DNA of 39,395 bases from a virus, in the IMG/VR virus record IMGVR_UViG_3300031772_000104, positions 1 through 39,395 of that record; one strand, 5' to 3'. Positions 13,509 through 22,055 of the stretch are shown piece by piece; the first letter of the stretch is position 1, and each line of letters begins with the position of its first letter. The notes below the pieces were generated by a model. It was given only the letters and a program-made list of their open reading frames with translations, was not told where the DNA came from and made no database searches. A program made the translations under genes and the position numbers.

Positions 13509-15134
13509 TTATTCACTCATCACGACCATCGTCCCAATATGTATAGTATCCATCGGAATGTTCACCGGGGGCAAGTCGAATGTTATCGTCGGCATTATTA
13601 TCTTGAACGCCGGTGTAATCACTTTCAACGCTGGGATGGATACCGGAACGGTATACTTCTTTCCCAAGAAGGTGAATGAACCATATGCCAATGTTGGCAC
13701 GGTTGCCCCATTAGGAACTGTTCCCGTGACATCCGGGATTTTAACCACTACCTTTCCCTGCGCTATCTGTTCAGCAGGAATGACTACATCAAATGCCGGT
13801 AGACTGCCAATCACAACTGGCACTGAAGGAGGTTCTGGTGGGGGTTCAGGTATGATATCCGGAACCGGCGGAATGACGAATACCGCTCCCTGAGCGTTCT
13901 TATAGGTCCAGTCATCCACCTTTGTCAACGGATACCCCGGATAAGGCGGTTGAGGATATATAGCTGCTCCACCAGGAGGTTGTGGGTCTGCTATCCCTGA
14001 CATGACCATCACACATTGAGAGAACCCGACTTGCTGACATTTAAGGTCATACCATGGCCAGTAACAATATCTCCAAGGCTCTGCTGTTTCAGCGAATCCA
14101 TACTCCTCGGCATAGGATGGCTTGTTGATGAAGTTCATCGTCTGTCTGGCCCAATCCATCGCATCGTTATATTCCGCTTGCGAGTATCCATGCCCAACCG
14201 TCATATCCACGTTAGCTGCGTAGTCGAGTGTTCGCTTCTTCTCCCAATCGATGTTCGCCTGAGTGTGTCCGTCCCATGTCGCCCAAAAGATAGTGAAGTT
14301 CCCTCCACCAATCTCAAGCAACGGCTGAGGGTTGGCTACAATCTTGGCTCGAATAGCGAGCACAAAGGCGTTCTTCCATTCGAGGTATCGTGCCTCCCAC
14401 TCTTCATAACCAGCGAACGGACCAATGGTTCGGACCACTCTACCGTAGTAATAGTCCCACCAGGGGGAACGACCTACAATGTCATGACCATCGCCGTTGT
14501 AATTGACTGGCTCGTTATTCAAACAGAACATGGCAATCGCCTTATGATTGCCGCACATGTTGATGACATCTGTCTGGAATTGCACAGCATTATTGAATGC
14601 CTCAGAGCCTGGAATGAAAACATATCCTGCTCCGAACGCCCCGTTGAGTTCCGAGCCACCACCCATAAGAGTGATATTTAAATAAACTCCTGCGGCGGCG
14701 GCCACATCTAGCATATCTCTCATCGCTTGCTCAAACTCCGCTCGGTTCGTTTTATAAGTCTGATAGGCACGGTCGCGGAAGTATTGGTCGGGCCATCCCA
14801 CGCGCAAGTGGTTCATATAAGTTGTTCCAGTCAGTGGATAATGATTATTTGGGTCTTGTGACGCTACCGGCCCACCAAATGCGTTCTTCAGCAACCAACA
14901 ATACTTCCACCAGAACTCTTTATATGAACTTGATGGGAGTTTGCAATCCGCATCCGAATTGGTAGAACCTGGGAACGGATATTGAGGAAGATTATGATTG
15001 CCGTATCGATAACCTTCCGGCAACGCTCCAATTATCATTGCCATCTGAGTGCCGTGTCCCGTTGTGTCGTTCACTCCAATAAGCTTTATTTCAACGCTCT
15101 CATCGAATAATTTAGTTCCGTTTGCGTGTAGCAT
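13509..15134 (-). CDS. clan GH-A (GH5-like) glycoside hydrolase, virion or lysis enzyme
   Basis: Probable retaining glycosidase acting on a cell-envelope or capsule polysaccharide. The catalytic part (about residues 20-395) has clan GH-A marks: LNNEP with acid/base candidate Glu208, VGHGY (His315, Tyr317) and AEEYG with nucleophile candidate Glu343 or Glu344. A Pro/Glu-rich linker (IPEPPPEPP, about 421-440) leads to a beta-rich C-terminal domain (440-541) of alternating hydrophobic strands, perhaps a glycan or virion attachment module. No signal peptide is visible, so delivery as a virion part or through a holin is more likely. GAGG lies 8 nt before ATG 15134. The exact GH family and substrate are not certain. 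Confidence 0.75.
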   Translation of the reverse strand: MLHANGTKLFDESVEIKLIGVNDTTGHGTQMAMIIGALPEGYRYGNHNLPQYPFPGSTNSDADCKLPSSSYKEFWWKYCWLLKNAFGGPVASQDPNNHYPLTGTTYMNHLRVGWPDQYFRDRAYQTYKTNRAEFEQAMRDMLDVAAAAGVYLNITLMGGGSELNGAFGAGYVFIPGSEAFNNAVQFQTDVINMCGNHKAIAMFCLNNEPVNYNGDGHDIVGRSPWWDYYYGRVVRTIGPFAGYEEWEARYLEWKNAFVLAIRAKIVANPQPLLEIGGGNFTIFWATWDGHTQANIDWEKKRTLDYAANVDMTVGHGYSQAEYNDAMDWARQTMNFINKPSYAEEYGFAETAEPWRYCYWPWYDLKCQQVGFSQCVMVMSGIADPQPPGGAAIYPQPPYPGYPLTKVDDWTYKNAQGAVFVIPPVPDIIPEPPPEPPSVPVVIGSLPAFDVVIPAEQIAQGKVVVKIPDVTGTVPNGATVPTLAYGSFTFLGKKYTVPVSIPALKVITPAFKIIMPTITFDLPPVNIPMDTIHIGTMVVMSE

Positions 15135-15158
15135 GAGATTACCCTCTTATTTCATTAT

Positions 15159-15170
15159 CTATATATGTAT
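15159..15170 (-). promoter_or_regulatory. ATACATATATA box before the glycoside hydrolase
   Basis: The minus strand reads ATACATATATAG, centred about 30 nt before ATG 15134, the spacing expected of a normal archaeal TATA box. Confidence 0.65.
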
Positions 15171-15176
15171 CTTTGA

Positions 15177-15776
15177 TTATACTTTTTGTTCCGTGCTTGT
15201 TGTGACTTTAGGGCGTTCTTCTTTCTTAATACTGCCTAAAACGTTCCCCTCGACCCCCGCAGGCAAATCGAGAGAAATCTTCATCATGTTCTCTTTACTG
15301 CAATTACGGAACTTGACCAAGAACATACTTCTAATCAAAGAGAACTTCGATATGCCTAACTGCGTCATGAAATAATGAATACAATTATCCAACTCTTTAC
15401 ATGATAGACATTTAGACACTCTATCCTGTACCAACTGTCTCTCTTCCGGAGTGTTGTATCCGGTATTCTGAGCCAGATATCCAATGCATATGTGATTCTT
15501 ATTGCACGTGGCACATTCTCCATTCACGAATGCCGCAACCTCTCTCGGTATCATTCCTATCCCACTGAATCTCGTCTTCGGACATCCAGTCACTATCGTA
15601 TCGACGATGAATTTCAATGGGCGAGGTTTCTTCTTCCCCGCTGCGAGAATCTCCTCACCACACTTCAATCTATTGGTGCAATTGCCACATTTATCGAACC
15701 CATATAATGCAACGGCTTTGAGTGTCCTGTTCTTAAATCTATCGCTAAATCCTTTTGCGCGTTCAGTATTCCCCAT
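15177..15776 (-). CDS. Cys-rich protein, unknown function
   Basis: About 199 residues. Cysteines fall in pairs and quartets: CGNC...C, then CATC....C, then CLSCKELDNC, and one near CSKEN. This suggests zinc or iron-sulfur binding, but no family is recognised. ATG 15776 is preferred over an ATG nine bases upstream because AAAGGAG stands 10 nt before it. The gene lies just after a 140-aa gene and DNA polymerase B and ends before the glycoside hydrolase promoter, so it may belong to the replication operon. Confidence 0.6.
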   Translation of the reverse strand: MGNTERAKGFSDRFKNRTLKAVALYGFDKCGNCTNRLKCGEEILAAGKKKPRPLKFIVDTIVTGCPKTRFSGIGMIPREVAAFVNGECATCNKNHICIGYLAQNTGYNTPEERQLVQDRVSKCLSCKELDNCIHYFMTQLGISKFSLIRSMFLVKFRNCSKENMMKISLDLPAGVEGNVLGSIKKEERPKVTTSTEQKV

Positions 15777-15777
15777 T

Positions 15778-16200
15778 TTAAACATTCTCCTTTGGTTTTA
15801 TACTATCCTCGATTTGTTTCAGATTTATAACTCCTTCTTTATCCATGAGCCGTATAACAACATTGACATATCTTATCAACCAATTCCATGCTTCTTTCCC
15901 TTGATACTTGTCCCCGAAATCAATTAACAGATTGTTTATTTGTATTTTATGCCTACCATCGAACTCTCCGTTATATTCTTTATTCTTGCTTCCGAAATAA
16001 ATGTTCAAGAACTCTTGTATGAACCCTTTGAACTTCTCTTTCTCGGTGCCAAAAGTTGAGTCCATTGATTGGTCAACTTGGACCGATACTCCATTTCTAA
16101 CATCAGTTATGGTCATTATGGAATACCTGGATGGTGTGTTAATCGCAAGTTGCCATAATTCTTCGGTTTCCTTATCTACGTTCATTTCTCCTTGTTTCAT
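15778..16200 (-). CDS. 140-aa protein, unknown function
   Basis: No family recognised. Soluble and slightly acidic, with likely helical segments (KEKFKGFIQEFLNIYFG; EAWNWLIRYVNVVIRLMD). The ATG follows a TAGGTGAT site eight bases after the DNA polymerase stop, so it is co-translated with it and may act in replication. Confidence 0.6.
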   Translation of the reverse strand: MKQGEMNVDKETEELWQLAINTPSRYSIMTITDVRNGVSVQVDQSMDSTFGTEKEKFKGFIQEFLNIYFGSKNKEYNGEFDGRHKIQINNLLIDFGDKYQGKEAWNWLIRYVNVVIRLMDKEGVINLKQIEDSIKPKENV

Positions 16201-16208
16201 ATTATCAC

Positions 16209-18656
16209 CTACATGTAATCTGTTATAGTATAGTTCTTCTTCGCACCGGCTTCAAAATCATCTGATAACGTGGCTTGAATGTTTCCCGCCATCAAATCCT
16301 TCGCGCTTATACCATATACTTCTGTTATCCTCGCCAGTGTCTGTGCGGTTCTTTCCGCATAATACTTCCAATCTGGAGTTTCTTCGAACTTCCTACCCTG
16401 TATATATGGAGAGACTTCCTGGGGCACCTTTTTTGCGTTGGTCACTATCCAAGATACTTTCATGCCCGGAATGAATTCATAACCGAGTGCCTGAAGTTTC
16501 TTGGCAGTCTGAACCGGTGCTTGGGTTTCTGGTTTAGCGTAAGCCCCGAACACTCTACACCCCTTCGAGATAATGAGTTTATTAACGTCTACCTTTCCCT
16601 GTAATACGTCCCGAACTACATCCTTGGCGGTCTTTATAGCCTCGTCTATTTTATTATCTAATATCTTGTTGAAAACTTCTAACATAGTATCCGATTGTAT
16701 GTCAAACGAATCAGTTCTACGAATTTCGTAGCCTCTGATAATCATATCTACCTTGGGCCAGACTGTCTTTCCCACATATCTTTTCTTCTTTCCATGAGAG
16801 AACATAGATTCGAAAATCTTCTCGAATTCCAATATGCCCCCTTCTTTTGAATATAACCCAGCTACTTTCTTCCCGAAGTCCATACTACCTTCCAGATTGC
16901 TTTCTGGGGACTGAACGAATATAGAGTCGGTATCAGCATATAATACCTTGCTCCCGTGCGACTCTAAATCGGTGATTATTCCCTTGGTGGTTTCTCTGGA
17001 GAACGCGGTGACAGACGCTCCTATGTGCTTATCAGTGAACCGATAGAATGACGAGGCGAATACGCCGTAGAATGAGTTCATATAAATCTTAACGGCGCCC
17101 TGCAGACCGTCATAATATTGTACTTCTTCCTTAGTCTTTGCCTCTTTCATCTTTTTCTTGATTTCGTCCCTATCCTTCATTAGATTTTCCAATATAGTGG
17201 ACAATAGTCCTCTTTTTACCGACTTGTCTAAGAATTTGACCCCTATCGGGCTGATTATGGTCCCCTTATCGCTGATTGTGGTAAAACATATGTTCTTAGA
17301 TATGATAACCGAGGGATACATGGACTTGAAATCGAGGACGCACACCCAATGATATAGTCCCGGGTTCAATTCATGCACGTAGGCCCCTTCAATGGCCTCG
17401 TCATCCTCTTTATAGGCTCCGGACAAAGGAACTCCCGCCTTTGCTCTGTCAGCCGCTCTAATGAGGATAGAATCGATTAATAGAGAGGACCTGTTCTTAT
17501 TCACCTCTGCTAACGGCATTTTGGATACGGTCCCCAAATCCATGAGTTTTCTTATCTTCTCTAACTTGTTCAGAATCAATAGTGATAATTCGGCATCCTT
17601 CTCACAGTAATCCATGACGTGTTCGGGGTCTTTCTCCCATTCGGCATCCATCTGTCGCGGGTCTACGTCGAGTTTGGTCTGTCCTAACAATTGTTGAGAT
17701 ACCGCCCCAAGCGACTCCTGTTTAGGCTTCAACTCCATCTTCACTGCCCACCAAGCATCTATAATCAATCTTCCGTTGACACCCCAGTTGATTTTGTTAT
17801 ATTTAGGGTCCTTACGCTCCGATAACTTCGTCCCATCTCTGCCCCAGGGCAGATTCAGACTCAGTCTTGCTGCTCTTAGTGAGATAACCCTCAAGTCATA
17901 TCCTTCGATATTATACCCCGAAATGACATCTGGGTCATATTTACTAATGAAATCTGAGAAATCGGTCAATATCGTTCTCTCGTCTCCGCTGAATCTCCCC
18001 GTTTCGACTATCTTGTCATTCTCTTGCAATACACAACATATCGTCAGGATTTGTTTATCGTAGAAGCTATTATCCTCGGTGGAGGTCTCTTCCGTCGTGG
18101 TAGTTATTTCTATTACATCCTTTACTCGATTTTCAATATCGAACGATAACACTCTTAGATTGGGATTGAACGGAATTATATTCTCGAATTTTGGATTATC
18201 TACTATGATATCTACAGAATACCCTTTCTTGAATATCTTGTTCCCGCTTACCTTCACGCATGCGCTAATATCGTTATCATAGATATAACGAAGGTGAAAC
18301 GGAATGTCCGCTGCCAGGAACTCCGATTTAATCATATGGTCTTCTCTTAATTGCTTAACGTGCTTTGGCAACCTGGTCGTTATCTTGACACACTTTCTGT
18401 TTTCTCCTCTATGAAATAACTCAACTGGCTCGGTCTTGAGTATTTCTCTCTTATTTTCAAGATATTGTTTGGTAGACTCGTCGGGGTCTACTATATAACA
18501 ATATGGGCGTTTTGAGAGTTGATTGGTTATATCATCTCTAATAACTACGGACTTCCCCTCGCGGGTGCACCCATATAGTTCTACAGTGATATTCTCATCG
18601 GCGTCGCTCTTATAATCACCGCTAATAATTCTGACATCGAATGATTGGTCGGGCAT
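16209..18656 (-). CDS. polB: family B DNA polymerase
   Basis: Viral replicative DNA polymerase of 815 residues. The 3'-5' proofreading exonuclease is intact: ExoI SFDIENR (Asp173, Glu175), ExoII GYNIEGYD and ExoIII YCEKDAELS. Polymerase motif A is DFKSMYPS (around residue 440), motif B includes KIYMNSFYG, and motif C is YADTDSIF (around residue 572). The length and motif order fit archaeal and viral PolB; no intein is present. Two unknown genes follow in the same direction. The leader has AT-rich boxes (ATATAAATATACG, CTATATAGG) and only a weak AGGT site, so part of the transcript may be nearly leaderless. Confidence 0.95.
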   Translation of the reverse strand: MPDQSFDVRIISGDYKSDADENITVELYGCTREGKSVVIRDDITNQLSKRPYCYIVDPDESTKQYLENKREILKTEPVELFHRGENRKCVKITTRLPKHVKQLREDHMIKSEFLAADIPFHLRYIYDNDISACVKVSGNKIFKKGYSVDIIVDNPKFENIIPFNPNLRVLSFDIENRVKDVIEITTTTEETSTEDNSFYDKQILTICCVLQENDKIVETGRFSGDERTILTDFSDFISKYDPDVISGYNIEGYDLRVISLRAARLSLNLPWGRDGTKLSERKDPKYNKINWGVNGRLIIDAWWAVKMELKPKQESLGAVSQQLLGQTKLDVDPRQMDAEWEKDPEHVMDYCEKDAELSLLILNKLEKIRKLMDLGTVSKMPLAEVNKNRSSLLIDSILIRAADRAKAGVPLSGAYKEDDEAIEGAYVHELNPGLYHWVCVLDFKSMYPSVIISKNICFTTISDKGTIISPIGVKFLDKSVKRGLLSTILENLMKDRDEIKKKMKEAKTKEEVQYYDGLQGAVKIYMNSFYGVFASSFYRFTDKHIGASVTAFSRETTKGIITDLESHGSKVLYADTDSIFVQSPESNLEGSMDFGKKVAGLYSKEGGILEFEKIFESMFSHGKKKRYVGKTVWPKVDMIIRGYEIRRTDSFDIQSDTMLEVFNKILDNKIDEAIKTAKDVVRDVLQGKVDVNKLIISKGCRVFGAYAKPETQAPVQTAKKLQALGYEFIPGMKVSWIVTNAKKVPQEVSPYIQGRKFEETPDWKYYAERTAQTLARITEVYGISAKDLMAGNIQATLSDDFEAGAKKNYTITDYM

Positions 18657-18683
18657 GTTAAACCTATATAGCTGTTCGTATAT

Positions 18684-19652
18684 TTATATTTGTTGGCGCC
18701 AATACTCAAGTAAATCCTCTAAGGACTTGTCCCAAGTATATTCTGGTGTCCAATCAATATACATCTTGACCTTGGTATTGTCCCCTATGAGCAATGGAAC
18801 ATCTGACGGCCTCATCCTATCGGGGTCCTCTTGTCTGCTGATTGGACAACTGGACTTAAGCGCCAGTTCGTCAAATACGTCTAACATACTATGTCCTGTT
18901 CCAGAACATACGTTGACGGCTTCTCCGTTCCATTTTCTCTTCGATAGCAACCAGTATGCTCTAACTGTGTCTCTCACGTCGGTGAAATCTCTTATCGCAT
19001 CCAAATTACCATGACGAAGGGTTGCTCTGGTCTTTCGTTCGATTTCTACGATTTGCTTGGCAAAGTTGCTATCCACGAAAGCCTCAGCGCGTCTTGGTCC
19101 AGTCATATTGAACGCTCTTGTGACTAAAATATTCATCCCATAACTTTGAGCGTATTGATATCCTAACTTATCTGCGGCCACCTTACTTACCCCGTATGGA
19201 CTTAGTGGTCTCAGCGGTTGTGATTCTGTTATAGGACACTCGTGAGACAACACCTTACCGTATTCCTCGGAAGAACCACTTATGGCTAAGAATTGCTTCC
19301 CATATCCCCAACTTGAATTCTTCATTGCGTCCAATACATTCAGCGTTCCAATGACATTCGTTTCCATAGTATCCGTTGGGGCACTCCAGGAAGTTGGGAC
19401 GAACGTCTGTGCAGCCATGTGAAAGACCTTATCCGGTCCGACCTTATCGAATACGCCGAACACCGATTTATGGTCTTTCAGTTCCATTTCCAACAGTGTT
19501 ATCTGGTCCATTACATGCTTGATATTCTTCTTATCTGACAATCGTCTGACAGTTCCGTATATCTCAACATCTGGCTCGTTTTCCAGAAGATAGTCAATCA
19601 TATGACTGGCGCAAAAACCATCACAACCAGTTATCAATACCTTTGTCGTCAT
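18684..19652 (-). CDS. GDP-mannose 4,6-dehydratase-like SDR epimerase
   Basis: Extended short-chain dehydrogenase that modifies a nucleotide sugar, probably GDP-mannose, for a deoxy sugar. The Rossmann motif is TGCDGF near residue 8. SGSSEEYG and SPYGVSK supply the serine and Tyr-x-x-x-Lys catalytic residues. GNLDAIRDFTDVRD and the C-terminal RPSDVPLLIGD match the GMD/RMD group; which of the two activities it has is not certain. At 322 residues it is complete. Its start overlaps the end of an HNH gene that sits on the stub of another epimerase gene (MNTKVLITGAGG). Confidence 0.85.
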   Translation of the reverse strand: MTTKVLITGCDGFCASHMIDYLLENEPDVEIYGTVRRLSDKKNIKHVMDQITLLEMELKDHKSVFGVFDKVGPDKVFHMAAQTFVPTSWSAPTDTMETNVIGTLNVLDAMKNSSWGYGKQFLAISGSSEEYGKVLSHECPITESQPLRPLSPYGVSKVAADKLGYQYAQSYGMNILVTRAFNMTGPRRAEAFVDSNFAKQIVEIERKTRATLRHGNLDAIRDFTDVRDTVRAYWLLSKRKWNGEAVNVCSGTGHSMLDVFDELALKSSCPISRQEDPDRMRPSDVPLLIGDNTKVKMYIDWTPEYTWDKSLEDLLEYWRQQI

Positions 19653-20122
19653 TTTTTCACTTCCAGTTCAATTTCATATAATTTTGATATTTTATTATAT
19701 TTTATCAATGGAGAACCGTTTGCCTTCAATCGTTGATAGTGTTTTGTACATAGACCGACACCATAATGCTCGCCCCCACATATCAAACACGGTAGACCGG
19801 GTGGACGGGGGCTGCCCCTTTCATCATAATGTAATTTACTATGACAATTCGCACAAAGAGTTACAAGGTTCTTAGGGTCATCGTTATAACGATTTTGGTC
19901 CTTATGATGGACCGCCAATAAATGATTACCTCCGCATAATTCACAGCAATTCTTTAGAGCAACTACTCTGGCTCTTGCAGATAACGCATTCTGAGTTGGA
20001 AATTCTTTTCGCTGGCTTTTCCCTTCACATTTATGATTACAAAACTTCCTCTCGGAATACCTCCCAGGATGTTCATTCGGTCTTCTTTTTATAATGTTTC
20101 CGCAAAACTTACAATTTACCAT
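19649..20122 (-). CDS. HNH homing endonuclease inside the glycan cassette
   Basis: Same layout as the gene at 8787-9224: a Cys segment (CKFCGNIIKR ... FCNHKC), a second pair CELCGG, the HNH core (AVHHKDQNRYNDDPKNLV, LCANCHSKLH) and a C-terminal finger (CLICGGEHYGVGLCTKHY). ATG 20122 is favoured by GGGAGGA 9 nt before it; a longer frame to 20224 overlaps the FkbM stop and epimerase stub. It ends four bases into the GMD-like gene. The spot between an epimerase start and an epimerase gene suggests it homed into a sugar-nucleotide gene. Confidence 0.85.
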   Translation of the reverse strand: MVNCKFCGNIIKRRPNEHPGRYSERKFCNHKCEGKSQRKEFPTQNALSARARVVALKNCCELCGGNHLLAVHHKDQNRYNDDPKNLVTLCANCHSKLHYDERGSPRPPGLPCLICGGEHYGVGLCTKHYQRLKANGSPLIKYNKISKLYEIELEVKK

Positions 20123-20166
20123 ATAATGATTCCTCCCGCGCCCGTGATTAGAACCTTGGTATTCAT
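20116..20166 (-). pseudogene. N-terminal stub of an SDR epimerase gene
   Basis: ATG 20166, with GGAGGAAT upstream and a TTTAAATAG box at 20203-20210, encodes MNTKVLITGAGGIIIW then stop. The first 12 residues match the GMD-like neighbour's start (MTTKVLITGCDG) and give a typical GxxGG NAD-binding start. The rest is cut off where the HNH gene begins. Confidence 0.7.
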
Positions 20167-20202
20167 GAGTATTATTCCTCCTATATTCTAATATCTTACA
20201 AC

Positions 20203-20210
20203 TATTTAAA
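20203..20210 (-). promoter_or_regulatory. TTTAAATA box before the epimerase stub
   Basis: The minus strand reads AGTTTAAATAGTTG, related to the boxes at 23179, 28982 and 33442. Confidence 0.5.
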
Positions 20211-20211
20211 C

Positions 20212-21036
20212 TTATGGGACCCACGCATGCAACTTTTTCTTCTTTTGGACGATTTTGTAGTTAGGATTGGCTTTCATGATTACCTCTCTGATAACTTCTG
20301 GGTCGTCTGGGAGATGATAAGTGCATATTGATAATTCCGGAGCCATTGTCTTTAAGACGTTTGTCGCTCCCATGAGCATATATCTCTCATTGCCCTCTAT
20401 ATCCACTTTGATAAAATCAATTCTATAAATATCATTATCGCTCACAAATTTATCCAGAGTAATGACCTTTATCTTATCTGAATTAAAGAAAGGGGAAATT
20501 GTTTTTATAGGGTATCTCAACGACCCGGGAGTAAAAAATATATATTCTATCACTCTCTTAAAGTCTGTAGTATCCATTCCATTATAATGTTTATATCTAA
20601 ATAATCTTACGGTTTTACATTCATTACTCAGTCCCATCGGAACCGGATGAATAGAGGGGTTCAACTCTGCGGTTTTCTCCAGCCATTTAAAGGTTTTCTT
20701 GGATGGTTCGAATGCATATACCGTTGCTCCTTTGAATGCTGCATATGCGGAAAAATCTCCTATAAATGCTCCAGCATCGATTACAACGTCTCCTGGCTGA
20801 ATGTCTCTCTCGTGTATATAAACGCCCTCTCCACCAATATTCTCTATATCCTCATTGGTGTAGCCGATATGATTTCCCAATGAATCTAACAATAACAATC
20901 CATTTATCGCCGGTTCGTAAGTCGTTCCCTTAACATTCGCTAACAACACTCCATTCACGTCATAGTGCGTTCCACGATAAAATCTGTTTCCATAGTTTAT
21001 TATTTGTTTCTTATCGTTAAATTCGATATCATCCAT
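20212..21036 (-). CDS. FkbM-family SAM-dependent methyltransferase
   Basis: 274 residues. The SAM-binding start is VVIDAGAFIGDFSAYAA with AFEPS after it; IDFIKVDIEGNERYML is the typical FkbM acidic loop. Such enzymes usually O-methylate sugars in glycans or antibiotics. The N-terminal 80 residues are a lead-in with no known fold. The start overlaps the GT2 stop by 37 bases, so the pair is coupled. Its probable job is to methylate the sugar chain built by the neighbouring transferases. Confidence 0.88.
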   Translation of the reverse strand: MDDIEFNDKKQIINYGNRFYRGTHYDVNGVLLANVKGTTYEPAINGLLLLDSLGNHIGYTNEDIENIGGEGVYIHERDIQPGDVVIDAGAFIGDFSAYAAFKGATVYAFEPSKKTFKWLEKTAELNPSIHPVPMGLSNECKTVRLFRYKHYNGMDTTDFKRVIEYIFFTPGSLRYPIKTISPFFNSDKIKVITLDKFVSDNDIYRIDFIKVDIEGNERYMLMGATNVLKTMAPELSICTYHLPDDPEVIREVIMKANPNYKIVQKKKKLHAWVP

Positions 21037-22055
21037 CCCTTTATCCCCCCTAATGCATATATTTCCGTTCCCATTTCTAATATTCTCATTTTATATCCAG
21101 AAGTAAATTTGAGGAAACTCTCATCGAATTTCTCGGCGAATAATATATTAATATATTTTCTAACTATGAAATTACTGGTTCTAATTCCAGTTATGATTTC
21201 ATGTTCCTTCCATTTAGGAAATTCGACATTCAAGATACTGGTCATGTCTTTAACGGTTTTTATCCTATCTTTTCTTTCGACATGGCGTAGGAAGAACAAT
21301 GCAGAAGTTGCACTCCATGTCAAATCATCCTCAATCAACTCCCACTCTTCATCCGTAAACAAATTCCGCTCCAATTTCAATTCTCTCCAAACACAGATAA
21401 TATCCTCAAACACATACACTCTGCCGCTCTTATTTCGTATCAAAGATGTTGGGGTTATATTATAATAATATGTTATTTTATCCACTACTGTTGTTTTAGC
21501 ATACTTTGGCGTCAAATATGCATTGACTCGGTCTTCGTGTGTTTTAATATTAGGTCTAAAATATAATTTTGTTAGGAACACGTGTCTATCAAACAACGTA
21601 GGATGCGTGGATGTAGTGCATATCTTAGATTGCCCATCTTTAGAATATTTGAATGGTGCCACTATTTTCTTTTTACCTCCTGGATACCTCAGTTCCATCA
21701 ACCCTCCCACCCAATCAGCATTGGTTCTTTTTATCTCTCCCAACATTTCCTTTATCGCTCTGGGGGCAAGTTCATCGTCCCCGTCGATGAACATTATATA
21801 CTTCTCTGTAGCATCTTTCGCCACAGCATTTCGCATTTCACCAACAAAACAATGAGACTTGTGATATATCTCTATGAAATTAACTCCCTCCGCGAATTCT
21901 TCACATATTTTCAACGTATTATCAGTAGACCCTTCATCATAGGCAATCGTTAACTTAAAATCCCCCACCCATTGGTCTATTACGGATAATAAGCATTTAC
22001 CAATATATTTCTCATTATTATACGCCGTTACTATTACATTCAATTCATAACTCAT
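21000..22055 (-). CDS. GT2-family glycosyltransferase
   Basis: 351 residues. The GT-A fold starts NVIVTAYNNEKYIGKCLLSV, with AYDEGSTDN as nucleotide-sugar site and MFIDGDDE as metal-binding DxD variant. The remaining part is helical. It overlaps the GT4 stop by 11 bases and follows a GGAGGAAT site, so the two are translated together. It transfers a sugar to a glycan on the virion or host surface; donor and acceptor are unknown. Confidence 0.9.
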   Translation of the reverse strand: MSYELNVIVTAYNNEKYIGKCLLSVIDQWVGDFKLTIAYDEGSTDNTLKICEEFAEGVNFIEIYHKSHCFVGEMRNAVAKDATEKYIMFIDGDDELAPRAIKEMLGEIKRTNADWVGGLMELRYPGGKKKIVAPFKYSKDGQSKICTTSTHPTLFDRHVFLTKLYFRPNIKTHEDRVNAYLTPKYAKTTVVDKITYYYNITPTSLIRNKSGRVYVFEDIICVWRELKLERNLFTDEEWELIEDDLTWSATSALFFLRHVERKDRIKTVKDMTSILNVEFPKWKEHEIITGIRTSNFIVRKYINILFAEKFDESFLKFTSGYKMRILEMGTEIYALGGIKGWMISNLTIRNK

